From contig NZ_FUHT01000004.1 of NCBI RefSeq assembly GCF_900155615.1, positions 868,001-932,000 of the forward strand: 64,000 nucleotides of DNA, in the 5' to 3' direction. Numbering within the stretch: the first letter of the stretch is position 1; each line of letters opens with the position of its first letter. The DNA is from Massiliimalia massiliensis (GTDB lineage Bacteria; Bacillota; Clostridia; Oscillospirales; Ruminococcaceae). The notes under the pieces are model-generated. The model searched no databases and had not been told where the DNA came from. It saw nothing but the letters and a program-made list of their open reading frames with translations. This document shows positions 17,552 through 26,627 of this stretch, one piece after another. The translations under genes and the position numbers were made by a program.

Positions 17552-18340
17552 TCAAAAATCGATCCACTTGCCATGGTTTTCCCTCGGTGCAACCATCAGT
17601 TCAAAGTCTTTTCCCAGGGTCGCTCCGCAGCGTCCCAGCGTCTCAACAATATTGGCATACGCAATCTCCGGACGGTTATTCTCCTCGCTGAGATGTCCGA
17701 GAATAAACTTCCTGACTCCTTCGTCGTATAACCGGCGTATTTCCGCGGCACAGTCAAGGTTCGAAAGATGTCCGGTAAGTCCTGCGATCCGCCGCTTTAA
17801 AAAATAAGGATAGCTGCCCGCCGCAAGCATGGATTCCTCATAATTGCTCTCCAGCATAACAACGTCGCTTCCAAGCAGATGCCGGTGGATTTCATCCGTC
17901 ATATGTCCCAGGTCCGTACAGACTACGGCGGACGTCCCTTCTGCTGTCCTGATTCGGTAGCACTGGCTCTGCTCGCTGTCATGCGGCGTCGCAAACGGAA
18001 TGACCGAGCATCCGGAAAGCACTGTCTCCTCTTCGGCCAACTGCATCGGCGCAAAAGGCGGGAGCACTTTCTTTTCAATCAGACGCTTTAATGTTCCCTT
18101 TGAACCGTAAACCGGAACCTTCAGCGCCTTTTGAATCCTCTCCAGGCCCTTGACATGGTCGGTATGCTCATGCGTTACAAATATCCCCTTGATTGCCTCA
18201 GGAGGAATTCCGATCAACGCCAGATGTGCGGCAAACGCCCGGATTCCAATGCCCGCATCGATCAAAACGCCACTTTGCTGATTGCCTACATAAATGCAAT
18301 TCCCCTTGGAGGAACTTGCCAATGGATAGATAATTGCCAT
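17552..18340 (-). CDS. MBL-fold metallo-hydrolase, YycJ/WalJ-like
   Basis: A 262-residue metallo-beta-lactamase fold protein. It opens with PLASSSKGNCIYV, typical of YycJ, and has the metal motif THEHTDHVKGL, the distal VVCTDLGHMT and LGHLSEENN. YycJ-type proteins are thought to be nucleases linked to replication or cell-wall signalling; the precise role is not settled. It precedes rlmH. The start ATG has no strong Shine-Dalgarno in the preceding GTATGGTTAAACA. Confidence 0.88.
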   Translation of the reverse strand: MAIIYPLASSSKGNCIYVGNQQSGVLIDAGIGIRAFAAHLALIGIPPEAIKGIFVTHEHTDHVKGLERIQKALKVPVYGSKGTLKRLIEKKVLPPFAPMQLAEEETVLSGCSVIPFATPHDSEQSQCYRIRTAEGTSAVVCTDLGHMTDEIHRHLLGSDVVMLESNYEESMLAAGSYPYFLKRRIAGLTGHLSNLDCAAEIRRLYDEGVRKFILGHLSEENNRPEIAYANIVETLGRCGATLGKDFELMVAPRENHGKWIDF

Positions 18341-18448
18341 TGTTTAACCATACTTTATGTAAATAAAGCTTTCCTTTCTATTGGTGTGCCGGACACTCGT
18401 CCTTTATGTTGAGGCAAAGAGAAAAAATCCGTCTCCCCGCCTGACAAA

Positions 18449-18480
18449 AAATAAGCCACTTTAAAAAAGTGGCTGTTTTT
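18449..18480 (-). terminator. terminator of murA
   Basis: Stem AGCCACTT/AAGTGGCT flanked by A- and T-runs on both strands, eight bases after the murA stop. Confidence 0.8.
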
Positions 18481-18487
18481 TCTTCTT

Positions 18488-19777
18488 TTATAAAGCCTGC
18501 TCCAAAACACGATCCGGAATACAGATTTTCTTCACATCCGCACCAATCGCACGAAGCTTCTTCTCAATATCCTCATATCCACGTTCTACATGGAAAATAT
18601 CTTCGATTTCAGTTGTCCCCTCGGCAGATAAAGCCGCAATTACCATCGCAGCGCCTGCCCGCAGATCAACCGCCTTCACCGGCGCGGCAGTAAACTCCGG
18701 GATTCCTTCCACGACCGCCACCCGTCCGTCTACCGATACGACAGCGCCCATCCGGCGCAGCTCGTCAATATAGCGGAAACGGTTATCCCAAACGCCTTCT
18801 TTTACAATGCTTGTCCCATCCGCAAGGCAGAGCAGCGCGGTAATTTGAGGCTGCATATCGGTTGGGAAGCCCGGATGAGGCAATGTCTTTACATCGCAGT
18901 GTTTTAGCGTGCCGACGTAACGCACACGAACAGCATCGTCATATTCCGTTACTTCTACGCCCATTTTCAATAACTTTGCGGAAATTGGTTCCAAATGCTT
19001 CGGAATAACATTCTGGATTAACAGATCCCCTTTTGTTGCCGCAGCGGCCACCATATAGGTTCCTGCTTCAATCTGATCCGGAATAATGGAATACTCCACG
19101 CCACGCAGCTCATTAACGCCGCGGATTTTGATGGTATCCGTTCCGGCACCCATAATATTTGCCCCCATCGAGTTGAGGAAGTTGGCCAAATCGACAATAT
19201 GCGGTTCTCTGGCTGCATTCTCAATAATGGTGGTTCCTTCCGCCTTCACTGCCGCCAGCATAATATTGATGGTAGCACCGACTGAAACCATATCCAGATA
19301 AATGCTGGAACCAATCAGCTTTTGAGCAGATATATTGACTATTCCATATTCAAGATTCCAATCCGCCCCCAGAGCCTTAAATCCCTTGAGATGGAGATCA
19401 ATCGGACGGACGCCGAAATTGCAGCCGCCTGGAAGCGGCACCTTTGCATGGTTGAACTTTCCTAACAGGGAGCCCAAAAAATAATAGGAGGCACGCATCC
19501 GTTTTGCCTGTTCATAAGGAACCTCAGGATTTTTCACCCTGCTGGTGTCAATTTCTAATTTATGTTTATTAATCACTTTGATGGCAGCGCCCATCTCGTG
19601 TAAAATACTGGTTAAAATCGAAACATCACTGATATTTGGGATATTTTCAATGACGCAGGGAGTATCTGCTAAGATCGTAGCAGCCAAAATCGCCACAACA
19701 GCATTTTTCGCACCGCTGATTGGCACCTCACCACAAAGGCGTGTTCCGCCGTTGATGATGTATTTTTCCACAATCAT
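18488..19777 (-). CDS. murA: UDP-N-acetylglucosamine 1-carboxyvinyltransferase
   Basis: Transfers enolpyruvate from PEP to UDP-GlcNAc, the first committed step of peptidoglycan synthesis in the cytoplasm. The protein has 429 residues. The active-site loop is PLPGGCNFGVRPIDLH with Cys119, the residue alkylated by fosfomycin, so sensitivity is expected at this copy. The N-terminal SGAKNAVVAILAA and the GFPTDMQPQ segment are typical. The start follows AAAGGAGAGA. It is monocistronic with its own promoter and terminator. The window shows only this copy. Confidence 0.97.
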   Translation of the reverse strand: MIVEKYIINGGTRLCGEVPISGAKNAVVAILAATILADTPCVIENIPNISDVSILTSILHEMGAAIKVINKHKLEIDTSRVKNPEVPYEQAKRMRASYYFLGSLLGKFNHAKVPLPGGCNFGVRPIDLHLKGFKALGADWNLEYGIVNISAQKLIGSSIYLDMVSVGATINIMLAAVKAEGTTIIENAAREPHIVDLANFLNSMGANIMGAGTDTIKIRGVNELRGVEYSIIPDQIEAGTYMVAAAATKGDLLIQNVIPKHLEPISAKLLKMGVEVTEYDDAVRVRYVGTLKHCDVKTLPHPGFPTDMQPQITALLCLADGTSIVKEGVWDNRFRYIDELRRMGAVVSVDGRVAVVEGIPEFTAAPVKAVDLRAGAAMVIAALSAEGTTEIEDIFHVERGYEDIEKKLRAIGADVKKICIPDRVLEQAL

Positions 19778-19803
19778 TCTCTCCTTTTTCGCTCATGCAT
19801 TTT

Positions 19804-19831
19804 ATTATAACATAAACTGGTATAAATGCAA
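19804..19831 (-). promoter_or_regulatory. promoter of murA
   Basis: TTGCAT-16-TATAAT on the minus strand. Confidence 0.65.
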
Positions 19832-19910
19832 AGCAATTTTCCAAATTTTCATAATTTGTTACATTTGGTAATTTTCCGGCGATTTTCCGCTATAATATCC
19901 GCAGCATAAA

Positions 19911-19940
19911 AAATAAGGGTTGGCACTTCTCCAACCCTTA
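19911..19940 (-). terminator. terminator of the hrcA-grpE-dnaK-dnaJ operon
   Basis: Stem AATAAGGGTTGG/CCAACCCTTATT followed on the minus strand by TTTTTT. Confidence 0.88.
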
Positions 19941-19948
19941 TTATCCCA

Positions 19949-21109
19949 CTATTTATTAAAATTATCCTTAATCCGTTCAAAAAATGATTTGCGTTTTTCA
20001 TAATTTTTGTCATTTAACGATTCGTCAAACTGCTTAAGCGCCTCTAGCTGTGTTTTGTTTAAATTTTTTGGCACTTCCACCACCATGGTGACAAACTGGT
20101 CTCCGCGTCCGCGCCCGTTTAAACGCTGAACGCCCTTCCCTTTCAGCCGGAATACCGTCCCGGGCTGCGTTCCTGCCGGCATCGGGTATTCTACCTTGCC
20201 GTCTATAGTCGGAACTACTAGTTTATCTCCTGTGACTGCCTGGCAATAGGTAACCGGAATGTCGCACCAGATATCAAACCCATCACGCCGGAACAGAACA
20301 TCAGGGCGGACAGTGACTGTGACTGTCAAATCTCCTGCCGGGCCTCCGTTAGAGCCTGCGTTCCCCTGTCCTCGGACCGCCAGCGTCTGGCCATCATCAA
20401 TTCCCGCCGGGATATTGACCTCAATGGTTTTGGTGCGCGACTGTTTTCCAGAACCGCCGCAGGTTTTGCAGGGATGGTCGATAACCGTACCCTTTCCTCC
20501 GCAGCGGGAGCATGGACGAGAGGTTTGAATCACGCCCAACGGCGTCCGCTGGGAAACGCGCACCTGTCCCGTTCCGTTACATTCCGGGCAGGTCTGCGGG
20601 CTGTGTCCTGGTTCACAGCCGTTGCCATGACAGGCGTCGCAGGTTTCCTGACGGGTAACCCTCACTTCCTTGCGCGCTCCTTTACAAGCCTCAAAGAAAT
20701 CAATGATCAGGCTTGTATGTAGGTCGGCACCTCTTCTCGGCGCATTCGGGTTTGCTCTCCTGCTCCCTCCGAAACCGCCAAAGCCGCCTCCAAACATATC
20801 AAAAATATCGCCGAGGTCGCCAAAGTCAAATCCGCCGCCGAAGCCGCCTCCATAACCGCCGCTACCGGCACCGTAATTCGGGTCAACGCCCGCGTGCCCG
20901 AACTGGTCATACCGCGCCTTTTTATCAGAATCCGACAACACCTCATAGGCTTCGTTTACTTCTTTAAAATTTTTTTCCGCTTCAGCATCGCCCGGATTTA
21001 AGTCCGGATGATATTTTTTGGCCATTTTGCGGTAAGCTTTCTTGATTTCATCATCGGAAGCGCCCTTTTGCACACCGAGCACTTCATAATAGTCTCTCTT
21101 ATCAGCCAA
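19949..21109 (-). CDS. dnaJ: chaperone protein DnaJ
   Basis: The 386-residue Hsp40 co-chaperone that stimulates DnaK ATPase. The J domain (1-70) has the HPD motif in [10 protein letters not shown]; then a Gly/Phe-rich linker (about 75-120); then four CxxCxGxG zinc motifs ([32 protein letters not shown]), and the C-terminal substrate-binding domain. It is the last gene of the heat-shock operon, 80 bases after dnaK, and a 15-bp stem-loop lies in the gap. Confidence 0.98.
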   Translation of the reverse strand: MADKRDYYEVLGVQKGASDDEIKKAYRKMAKKYHPDLNPGDAEAEKNFKEVNEAYEVLSDSDKKARYDQFGHAGVDPNYGAGSGGYGGGFGGGFDFGDLGDIFDMFGGGFGGFGGSRRANPNAPRRGADLHTSLIIDFFEACKGARKEVRVTRQETCDACHGNGCEPGHSPQTCPECNGTGQVRVSQRTPLGVIQTSRPCSRCGGKGTVIDHPCKTCGGSGKQSRTKTIEVNIPAGIDDGQTLAVRGQGNAGSNGGPAGDLTVTVTVRPDVLFRRDGFDIWCDIPVTYCQAVTGDKLVVPTIDGKVEYPMPAGTQPGTVFRLKGKGVQRLNGRGRGDQFVTMVVEVPKNLNKTQLEALKQFDESLNDKNYEKRKSFFERIKDNFNK

Positions 21110-21135
21110 GCTGTATACCCACCTTTTCTACAACA

Positions 21136-21169
21136 GTTTGCAGTTAGAGGATTCCCTCTAACTGCAAAC
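21136..21169 (-). other. stem-loop between dnaK and dnaJ
   Basis: A perfect 15-bp inverted repeat GTTTGCAGTTAGAGG/CCTCTAACTGCAAAC with a 4-base loop and no T-run. It may set mRNA processing or stability rather than terminate. Confidence 0.7.
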
Positions 21170-21189
21170 CCTGCCTTCTTATGAGGAAG

Positions 21190-23046
21190 TTATTTGTTGT
21201 CATCGTTCACTTCTGTGAAATCGGCGTCAACATAATCGGCATTCCCGCCGGCCGCCGCGTTCGGGTCAGCACCTGGTGCTCCCTGTGCGCCAGCCTGGGC
21301 TTGCTGAGCCTGCTGGGCAGCAGCATATACCTTTTCGCTGATTTTATAGAAGGACTGCTGCAGTTCTTCCTGTTTTGCTTTGATCGCGTCGTAATTTTCG
21401 CCCTTTAATTCTTCTTTGAGCGCATTGATTTTAGCTTCTACATCAGCTTTTTCATCTGCAGATACCTTGTCGCCTAATTCGCCCATTGTCTTTTCACACT
21501 GGAAGATCATCTGGTCGGCGCTGTTGCGGATATCAACCTGCTCTTTATGCTTCTTATCTTCCGCCGCAAACTGCTCTGCTTCCTTTACAGCCTTGTCAAT
21601 ATCATCCTTGGACATATTGGTAGAAGCAGTAATGGTGATCTGCTGTTCCTTGCCTGTTCCAAGATCCTTTGCGGATACGTGTACAATTCCGTTTGCGTCA
21701 ATATCAAAAGTAACTTCAATCTGAGGAATTCCTCGCGGAGCCGCCGGGATTCCATCCAGGTGGAAGCGTCCCAGGGTTTTATTGTCTTTTGCGAATTCAC
21801 GTTCGCCCTGCAGGATATGGATTTCAACAGAGGTCTGATTGTCCGCAGCGGTGGAATAAACCTGTGTTTTCTTGGTCGGGATTGTGGTGTTCCGTTCAAT
21901 CATTCTGGTGCAGACGCCGCCCAGGGTTTCGATCCCCAGAGACAGCGGAGTAACGTCCAGAAGGAGCAGCCCCTTGACTTCCCCGCCAAGAACACCGCCC
22001 TGGATCGCCGCGCCGAGCGCAACACATTCGTCCGGGTTGATTCCCTTAAACGGGTCTTTGCCGATGATATTCTTGACAGCGTCCTGAACAGCCGGGATAC
22101 GGCTGGAGCCACCAACCATCAGTACCTTATCCAGCTCGGAGGTGGAAAGGCCGGAATCCTGAAGAGCCTGACGGACAGGCCCCATGGTTGCTTCTACCAG
22201 GTCTGCGGTCAGTTCGTTGAATTTCGCACGGCTTAAAGTCATATCCAGATGTTTCGGGCCTGTTGCGTCCGCAGTAATAAACGGGAGGTTAATCTGGGTG
22301 GTCGGCATGCTGGAGAGCTCAATTTTTGCCTTCTCAGCAGCTTCCTTCAGCCTCTGCATTGCCATATTGTCGTTAGACAGGTCAATGCCGTTATCGCGTT
22401 TAAATTCAGCAACCATCCAGTCGATCACTCTCTGGTCAAAGTCGTCGCCGCCCAGACGGTTGTTCCCGGCAGTCGCCAGAACCTCCTGAACGCCGTCGCC
22501 CATTTCAATGATGGAAACGTCGAAGGTACCGCCGCCGAGGTCGTATACCATGATTTTCTGTTCCTGTTCCTTATCGACGCCATATGCAAGCGCTGCGGCA
22601 GTCGGTTCATTAATAATACGTTTTACTTCCAGGCCGGCGATTTTACCGGCGTCCTTGGTTGCCTGGCGCTGCGCGTCGGTGAAGTAAGCCGGAACAGTAA
22701 TAACCGCTTCCGTTACCGTTTCGCCCAAATAGCTTTCCGCATCCGCTTTCAGCTTCTGCAGAATCATTGCAGAAATTTCCTGAGGGGAATATTTTTTCCC
22801 GTCGATATCCACTCTGTAATCAGTACCCATATGGCGTTTGATCGAGGTGATGGTACGGTCATGGTTGGTAACAGCCTGACGTTTTGCCACCTGTCCTACC
22901 ATTCTTTCGTTTGTTTTGGAAAAAGCGACCACAGAAGGAGTGGTTCTCGCGCCTTCCGTATTTGCAATGACAACAGCCTCGCCGCCCTCCATTACAGCAA
23001 CGCAAGAGTTTGTAGTACCTAAGTCAATACCAATGATTTTTCCCAT
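21190..23046 (-). CDS. dnaK: chaperone protein DnaK (Hsp70)
   Basis: The 618-residue Hsp70 ATPase. The nucleotide-binding domain starts [17 protein letters not shown] and holds [24 protein letters not shown] and [14 protein letters not shown]. The substrate-binding domain and lid follow, with a Gln/Ala/Gly-rich tail ending near YVDADFTEV. It lies third in the hrcA-grpE-dnaK-dnaJ order usual in Firmicutes. The start follows TAGGAGGAAGATTATT. It is repressed by HrcA at CIRCE. Confidence 0.98.
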   Translation of the reverse strand: MGKIIGIDLGTTNSCVAVMEGGEAVVIANTEGARTTPSVVAFSKTNERMVGQVAKRQAVTNHDRTITSIKRHMGTDYRVDIDGKKYSPQEISAMILQKLKADAESYLGETVTEAVITVPAYFTDAQRQATKDAGKIAGLEVKRIINEPTAAALAYGVDKEQEQKIMVYDLGGGTFDVSIIEMGDGVQEVLATAGNNRLGGDDFDQRVIDWMVAEFKRDNGIDLSNDNMAMQRLKEAAEKAKIELSSMPTTQINLPFITADATGPKHLDMTLSRAKFNELTADLVEATMGPVRQALQDSGLSTSELDKVLMVGGSSRIPAVQDAVKNIIGKDPFKGINPDECVALGAAIQGGVLGGEVKGLLLLDVTPLSLGIETLGGVCTRMIERNTTIPTKKTQVYSTAADNQTSVEIHILQGEREFAKDNKTLGRFHLDGIPAAPRGIPQIEVTFDIDANGIVHVSAKDLGTGKEQQITITASTNMSKDDIDKAVKEAEQFAAEDKKHKEQVDIRNSADQMIFQCEKTMGELGDKVSADEKADVEAKINALKEELKGENYDAIKAKQEELQQSFYKISEKVYAAAQQAQQAQAGAQGAPGADPNAAAGGNADYVDADFTEVNDDNK

Positions 23047-23092
23047 AATAATCTTCCTCCTAAAATATCTATTTTGTAATAAGCTTTATCTT

Positions 23093-23626
23093 TTATGGAT
23101 TCGCTACAACCACCATCGAATGGCGGATCACGCGGTCTCCAATTTTATAGCCCTTCTGAAACACCTGGCAAACAGTGTTTTCTCCAAAGTTTTCATCCTC
23201 TACCTGATTGACCGCGTTGTGCACCTGCGGGTCAAAGGTTTCTCCTTGTGCCGGAATTTCTTCCACACCCAGCTTTTTGAGCGCCTCGCTGAACTGGTTG
23301 AAGATCATCTCAACTCCCTGCTTAAAGGTTTCATCCGCACAGTCGGTTTGAAGGGCGCGTTCAAAGTTATCCAGCACTCCCAGCACAGCCTCGACACAAT
23401 CTGCCTTCGCATAGCCGTAAAGCTCGTCTTTTTCCTTGGACGTTCTCTTTTTGAAGTTGTCAAATTCGGCCATCTGGCGCAGAAGCTTGTTTTTCAGCTC
23501 TTCATTTTCTTTCTGCAGGGCTGCCAGCTCTTGGTTGGTCTCCTCAGCCGCTTCATCCTTCACTTCCTCTTCTACAGTATTCTCGGAAGCCGTTTCCGTC
23601 TTCAGTTCTTTTTCTTTTTTCGCCAT
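23093..23626 (-). CDS. grpE: nucleotide exchange factor GrpE
   Basis: A 177-residue DnaK nucleotide exchange factor. An acidic N-terminal region (EEEVKDEAAEE) leads into a long coiled coil with LLRQMAEFDNFKKRTSKEK. The beta domain ends with VFQKGYKIGDRVIRHSMVVVA, the family signature. It follows hrcA by 16 bases in the heat-shock operon. Confidence 0.97.
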   Translation of the reverse strand: MAKKEKELKTETASENTVEEEVKDEAAEETNQELAALQKENEELKNKLLRQMAEFDNFKKRTSKEKDELYGYAKADCVEAVLGVLDNFERALQTDCADETFKQGVEMIFNQFSEALKKLGVEEIPAQGETFDPQVHNAVNQVEDENFGENTVCQVFQKGYKIGDRVIRHSMVVVANP

Positions 23627-23642
23627 CTCCTATATTCTCCTT

Positions 23643-24671
23643 CTATTTTTCTTCTTCATGCAGAATATCGGAGAGAAGCTTTGTCACGCTCTCTGAAAAA
23701 TACTGCATGTACGGTATTACCTTCGCATAGTCGAGCCGCAGCGGGCCGATAATCCCAAGCGAACCGCCTGGAGCTTCCCCAATTTTATAAGGCGAAACCA
23801 CCATCGAGGAATTGGTAATGGAAAACGTATCGTTTTCCTTCCCAAAAATCACCTTGATTCCGCTGAACGCATTGGAGAGAAGCCTCGCGAGCTCCTGCTT
23901 CTCATTTAAGAAGCGGATAATCTCTGTACTGTTCATATTTCCCGCCTCAAGCAGGCGCTGCTCCCCTCGGATATTAATGCTGTTTTTCGTAAACTCCTCG
24001 CTCAGCTCATACACCGCATACAAAAGCGGGGAAAGAGAGATCATATAGCTCCCAAGGGCAATAGCCAGGTTTTGGAGCATGGCCGGCGTGAGCTCCTCAA
24101 TATTTGTTCCCGTCAGGTTCTTATTGACGAATTCCGCAAAAAAGCCAAGCTGCTCATTGGTTAAATCAAATTCCAGGCGGCAGATCTTATTTTTAATCGC
24201 CCCGGTAGAAGTAATGATCAGCAGCGCATAGAGACGTCTCCCGGCGGGGATAACCTCTACCCGGGTAATTACGGAAAAATGCGGCATATTATTGCTGTTC
24301 ACCACAGTAAGCTGCGTCAGGTCGGACAGCACCTGTACCGCATTATCCACTACGTTTTCTGCAGTGATCCCATTCTGGGTCAGTTGTTCGTCAATCTCAC
24401 GTTTTTCCTTGGCAGACAAAACATGCGGATGCATCAGCCTCTCAATGTACAGGCGGTATCCCAGATAAGTCGGGATACGCCCGGCAGAAGTATGCGGCTG
24501 TTCCAAAAGCCCCAGCTTTTCCAGAGCGGCCATATCATTTCTGACCGTTGCGGACGAAACATTAATTTTAGAATTGGCAATAATGGTTTTTGATCCAACC
24601 GGTTCTCCTGTCCTGATATACTCATTTACAATCGTTGACAGCACCAACAGTTTTCGGTCATCTAAGCTCAA
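23643..24671 (-). CDS. hrcA: heat-inducible transcription repressor HrcA
   Basis: The repressor that binds CIRCE and silences the dnaK operon at normal temperature. The N-terminal winged helix contains YIRTGEPVGSKTI and SSATVRNDMAALEKLGLLEQPHTSAGRIPT, followed by the dimer domain and a C-terminal GPLRLDYAKVIPYMQYFS. The first in-frame candidate is GTG 24683, but the AGGTGG site lies 8 bases before TTG 24671, which gives MSLDDRKL and 342 residues, the usual length. It is the first gene of the operon. Confidence 0.96.
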   Translation of the reverse strand: MSLDDRKLLVLSTIVNEYIRTGEPVGSKTIIANSKINVSSATVRNDMAALEKLGLLEQPHTSAGRIPTYLGYRLYIERLMHPHVLSAKEKREIDEQLTQNGITAENVVDNAVQVLSDLTQLTVVNSNNMPHFSVITRVEVIPAGRRLYALLIITSTGAIKNKICRLEFDLTNEQLGFFAEFVNKNLTGTNIEELTPAMLQNLAIALGSYMISLSPLLYAVYELSEEFTKNSINIRGEQRLLEAGNMNSTEIIRFLNEKQELARLLSNAFSGIKVIFGKENDTFSITNSSMVVSPYKIGEAPGGSLGIIGPLRLDYAKVIPYMQYFSESVTKLLSDILHEEEK

Positions 24672-24725
24672 TTTTTTCACCACCTGTTTTGCCGCTTATC
24701 ACATCTTACAATCCTTTTTCAAATT

Positions 24726-24752
24726 TTAGCACTCAACATCTTTGAGTGCTAA
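24726..24752. promoter_or_regulatory. CIRCE operator
   Basis: A perfect TTAGCACTC-N9-GAGTGCTAA inverted repeat, the canonical HrcA binding site, placed right after the -10 box of the heat-shock promoter. Confidence 0.98.
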
Positions 24753-24756
24753 CTAT

Positions 24757-24785
24757 AATTTACCACTCTGTATCCAATCTGTCAA
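24757..24785 (-). promoter_or_regulatory. heat-shock operon promoter
   Basis: TTGACA-17-TAAATT on the minus strand, 4 bases upstream of CIRCE, so HrcA binding would block initiation. Confidence 0.8.
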
Positions 24786-24868
24786 GGTTTCTTTGAATAA
24801 ATTTTGTAAATTAAATTTTAACATTTTAAGATAACTTTTTTCATCGGGCTTTTTTGTACTGTTTAGGA

Positions 24869-24896
24869 TTGAAAATGATTTTAAATTTGTTATAAT
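24869..24896 (+). promoter_or_regulatory. promoter of the YcxB-like gene
   Basis: TTGAAA-16-TATAAT on the plus strand. Confidence 0.7.
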
Positions 24897-24929
24897 AGAA
24901 TTATTGTTTATAATTGGAGGCTTTTCATT

Positions 24930-25436
24930 ATGATGGGTGAAATCCGAATTCAGACAACCCTGACAGAGCAGGATGTCAAGCGTACGGCATATTATAATGT
25001 GATTTTCCGCAATGTTTTAATGCTGGTTCTCTGCTGGGTTCCCTTTGCAGGCGGGCTGCTCTGCCTGATTTTCCAAGATATTGTCCGCGTCCATTATCTT
25101 CTCTGTATCGCATTTATGCTCTATCCGTTTATTATGATGGCGCTGCTGCTGCGCAGAGTTCGGCAGCTTATCGCGAAGCGGAAGGAATCAATCGGCCAAA
25201 CCTTTCTCATGACCTTTGACGATGAGCAGATCACATTACATAGCGAAGCCGAACAGCTTGAGCTTAACTGGAGCCAGATCAACGAGGTGCGCGAGCTGCC
25301 CGACCTGCTGTTATGCTATACTTCTGTGAGGCGGATGCTCTATCTCCCGAAACGCGATATGACAGAGGATCAGATCATCGAGTTCCGCAGTATGATCCGC
25401 AATCATCTGTCCTACAAAAAATACCGTTTAAAGTAA
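24930..25436 (+). CDS. YcxB-like membrane protein
   Basis: A 168-residue protein with two TM helices (about 29-50 and 56-75) and a soluble C-terminal part. That part has TFDDEQITLHSEAEQLELNWSQINEVRELPDLLLCYTSVRRMLYLPKR, which fits the YcxB-like C-terminal domain. Function is unknown for the family. The start follows TTGGAGG with good spacing. An IS200-type element begins within a few bases of the stop codon, so the native terminator may have been displaced. Confidence 0.75.
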   Translation: MMGEIRIQTTLTEQDVKRTAYYNVIFRNVLMLVLCWVPFAGGLLCLIFQDIVRVHYLLCIAFMLYPFIMMALLLRRVRQLIAKRKESIGQTFLMTFDDEQITLHSEAEQLELNWSQINEVRELPDLLLCYTSVRRMLYLPKRDMTEDQIIEFRSMIRNHLSYKKYRLK

Positions 25437-25540
25437 ATATCCGCCGGCAAAGCCGGTGGGTTTGCAAAGACGCCTGAAAGGCTCTGAGACTGGCAGCGCC
25501 TGCAGGCGCTTTTTGCGGTCTAACACCTGCGAAAGAATTG

Positions 25541-26002
25541 CTACTTGCTACCCGTAAACGGGTCTGCGTATTCCTTGAGCGTCAATTGGTCGTGCAATGC
25601 ATCTTTTTTAAGCTGATTTTGTATGTACTCTGCAATCTTCTTTGTGTTCTTCCCAACTGTATCCACGTAATATCCTCGGCACCAAAAACTTCGGTTCCCA
25701 TATTTGTATTTCAGATTTCCGTGTCTCTCGTGGATGAGAATACTGCTCTTTCCTTTGAGAAAATCCATGAATCCTGCCACACTTTCTTTTGGCGGGATTT
25801 CTACCAGCATATGAATGTGATCCGGGCACACTTCTGCCTCTACTATTTGGATCCCTTTCCAGTTGCATAATTCCCGCAGAATTTTCCCGATCTCTGCTTT
25901 GTGTTCTCCGTAGAATAATTTTCGCCGGTATTTTGGGGCACACACGATATGATATTTGCAGTTCCACGTTGTATGTGCTAAACTCTTATTGTCATTCGTC
26001 AT
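25541..26002 (-). CDS. tnpA: IS200/IS605-family transposase TnpA (Y1 HUH)
   Basis: A 153-residue single-strand transposase. The HUH pair is in CPDHIHMLVEIPPK (His62, His64) and the catalytic tyrosine is in IAEYIQNQ (Tyr126). The N-terminal AHTTWNCKYHIVCAPKYRRK is typical. It appears intact. The Shine-Dalgarno AAAGGAGG before the ATG is locked in a 12-bp stem with sequence 45 bases upstream, as known for IS200 translation control. No TnpB/IscB partner is present. Confidence 0.95.
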   Translation of the reverse strand: MTNDNKSLAHTTWNCKYHIVCAPKYRRKLFYGEHKAEIGKILRELCNWKGIQIVEAEVCPDHIHMLVEIPPKESVAGFMDFLKGKSSILIHERHGNLKYKYGNRSFWCRGYYVDTVGKNTKKIAEYIQNQLKKDALHDQLTLKEYADPFTGSK

Positions 26003-26011
26003 CCGAATGTC

Positions 26012-26068
26012 CTCCTTTTGGTATTCCTGTGCAGTTGTCAGGCCGCACTTTTATCTTACCAAAAGGAG
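26012..26068 (-). promoter_or_regulatory. Shine-Dalgarno-sequestering hairpin of tnpA copy 1
   Basis: On the minus strand CTCCTTTTGGTA (26068-26057) pairs perfectly with TACCAAAAGGAG (26023-26012). The second arm contains the AGGAG ribosome site of tnpA. Confidence 0.85.
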
Positions 26069-26140
26069 TTCCTTTTTCCTACGCAACGCTAAAGCTTTTC
26101 CAGAACCCCCGGCACAGCCGGGGGTTCTCTCTATACAAGA

Positions 26141-26179
26141 AAGGGGAGCCGGCAGACAAATTGTCTGCCGGCTCCCCTT
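26141..26179 (-). terminator. terminator of spoIIID
   Basis: A near-perfect 19-bp inverted repeat opening AAGGGGAGCCGGCAG, five bases past the spoIIID stop. A short T-rich tail follows on the minus strand. Confidence 0.8.
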
Positions 26180-26184
26180 GGTTC

Positions 26185-26466
26185 CTATTTACCCACCGAA
26201 GCCGCATGGCCGATTTTCCGGTATTTCTCCCGGGTAGCCAATCCGCCGCGAATGTGCCGTTCCTGTTTATTCTGTTCCAGGATTTTCTTCACTTCCGTAT
26301 AAAGCGCATGATCCAGGGAGGATAGCCGCGTAGTCACATCCTTGTGGACTGTGCTTTTACTGATATGGAAAGCCTTTGCAGTACTGCGTACCGTTCCTTT
26401 ATGTTCTAATATGTATTCCCCTAATTTCAAACATCTGTCCTCTAAAAATTCTGCCTGCTTTCTCAA
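26185..26466 (-). CDS. spoIIID: sporulation transcription factor SpoIIID
   Basis: The mother-cell regulator that acts with sigma-E. The helix-turn-helix is TVRSTAKAFHISKSTVHKDVTTRL, and the basic C-terminal part has ERHIRGGLATREKYRK, both close to known SpoIIID. An ATG at 26487 is in frame, but no ribosome site precedes it. TTG at 26466 follows AGGGGAGATCAC and gives 93 residues, the length in B. subtilis, so I chose it. A possible sigma-E -10 (CATATGAT) lies at 26500-26507. Confidence 0.93.
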   Translation of the reverse strand: MRKQAEFLEDRCLKLGEYILEHKGTVRSTAKAFHISKSTVHKDVTTRLSSLDHALYTEVKKILEQNKQERHIRGGLATREKYRKIGHAASVGK

Positions 26467-26594
26467 GTGATCTCCCCTCATATCCATTGTAGTTTGTACA
26501 TCATATGCAAAAAAGCCTGTACTTATGTGGGAAAATACTATTCTTTTCCAAAATTAAGGTGTATAATAAAGATAAATTTTACTTACCGAAAAAA

Positions 26595-26608
26595 TCCTAT
26601 CGATAGGA
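26595..26608. promoter_or_regulatory. 14-bp palindrome before nagA
   Basis: TCCTATCGATAGGA is a perfect palindrome about 30 bases after a TATAAT (26562-26567). It partly overlaps the Shine-Dalgarno AGGAAGGGAG of nagA. An operator for an amino-sugar repressor is possible but unproven. Confidence 0.4.
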
Positions 26609-26627
26609 AGGGAGCCTTAACAAAACT

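Larger units (their letters stand above)
25437..26135 (-). mobile_element. IS200-type insertion sequence, copy 1
   Basis: A single-gene element with no terminal inverted repeats but with subterminal hairpins: 26102-26128 (12-bp perfect stem AGAACCCCCGGC) at the end upstream of tnpA and 25441-25459 (CCGCCGGC/GCCGGTGG) at the far end. Limits are set by these hairpins and are approximate. Confidence 0.85.

Noticed and set aside
21547-22236. 229-codon frame opposite dnaK
   Set aside because: Long antisense frames opposite dnaK are a well-known artefact of its codon use.
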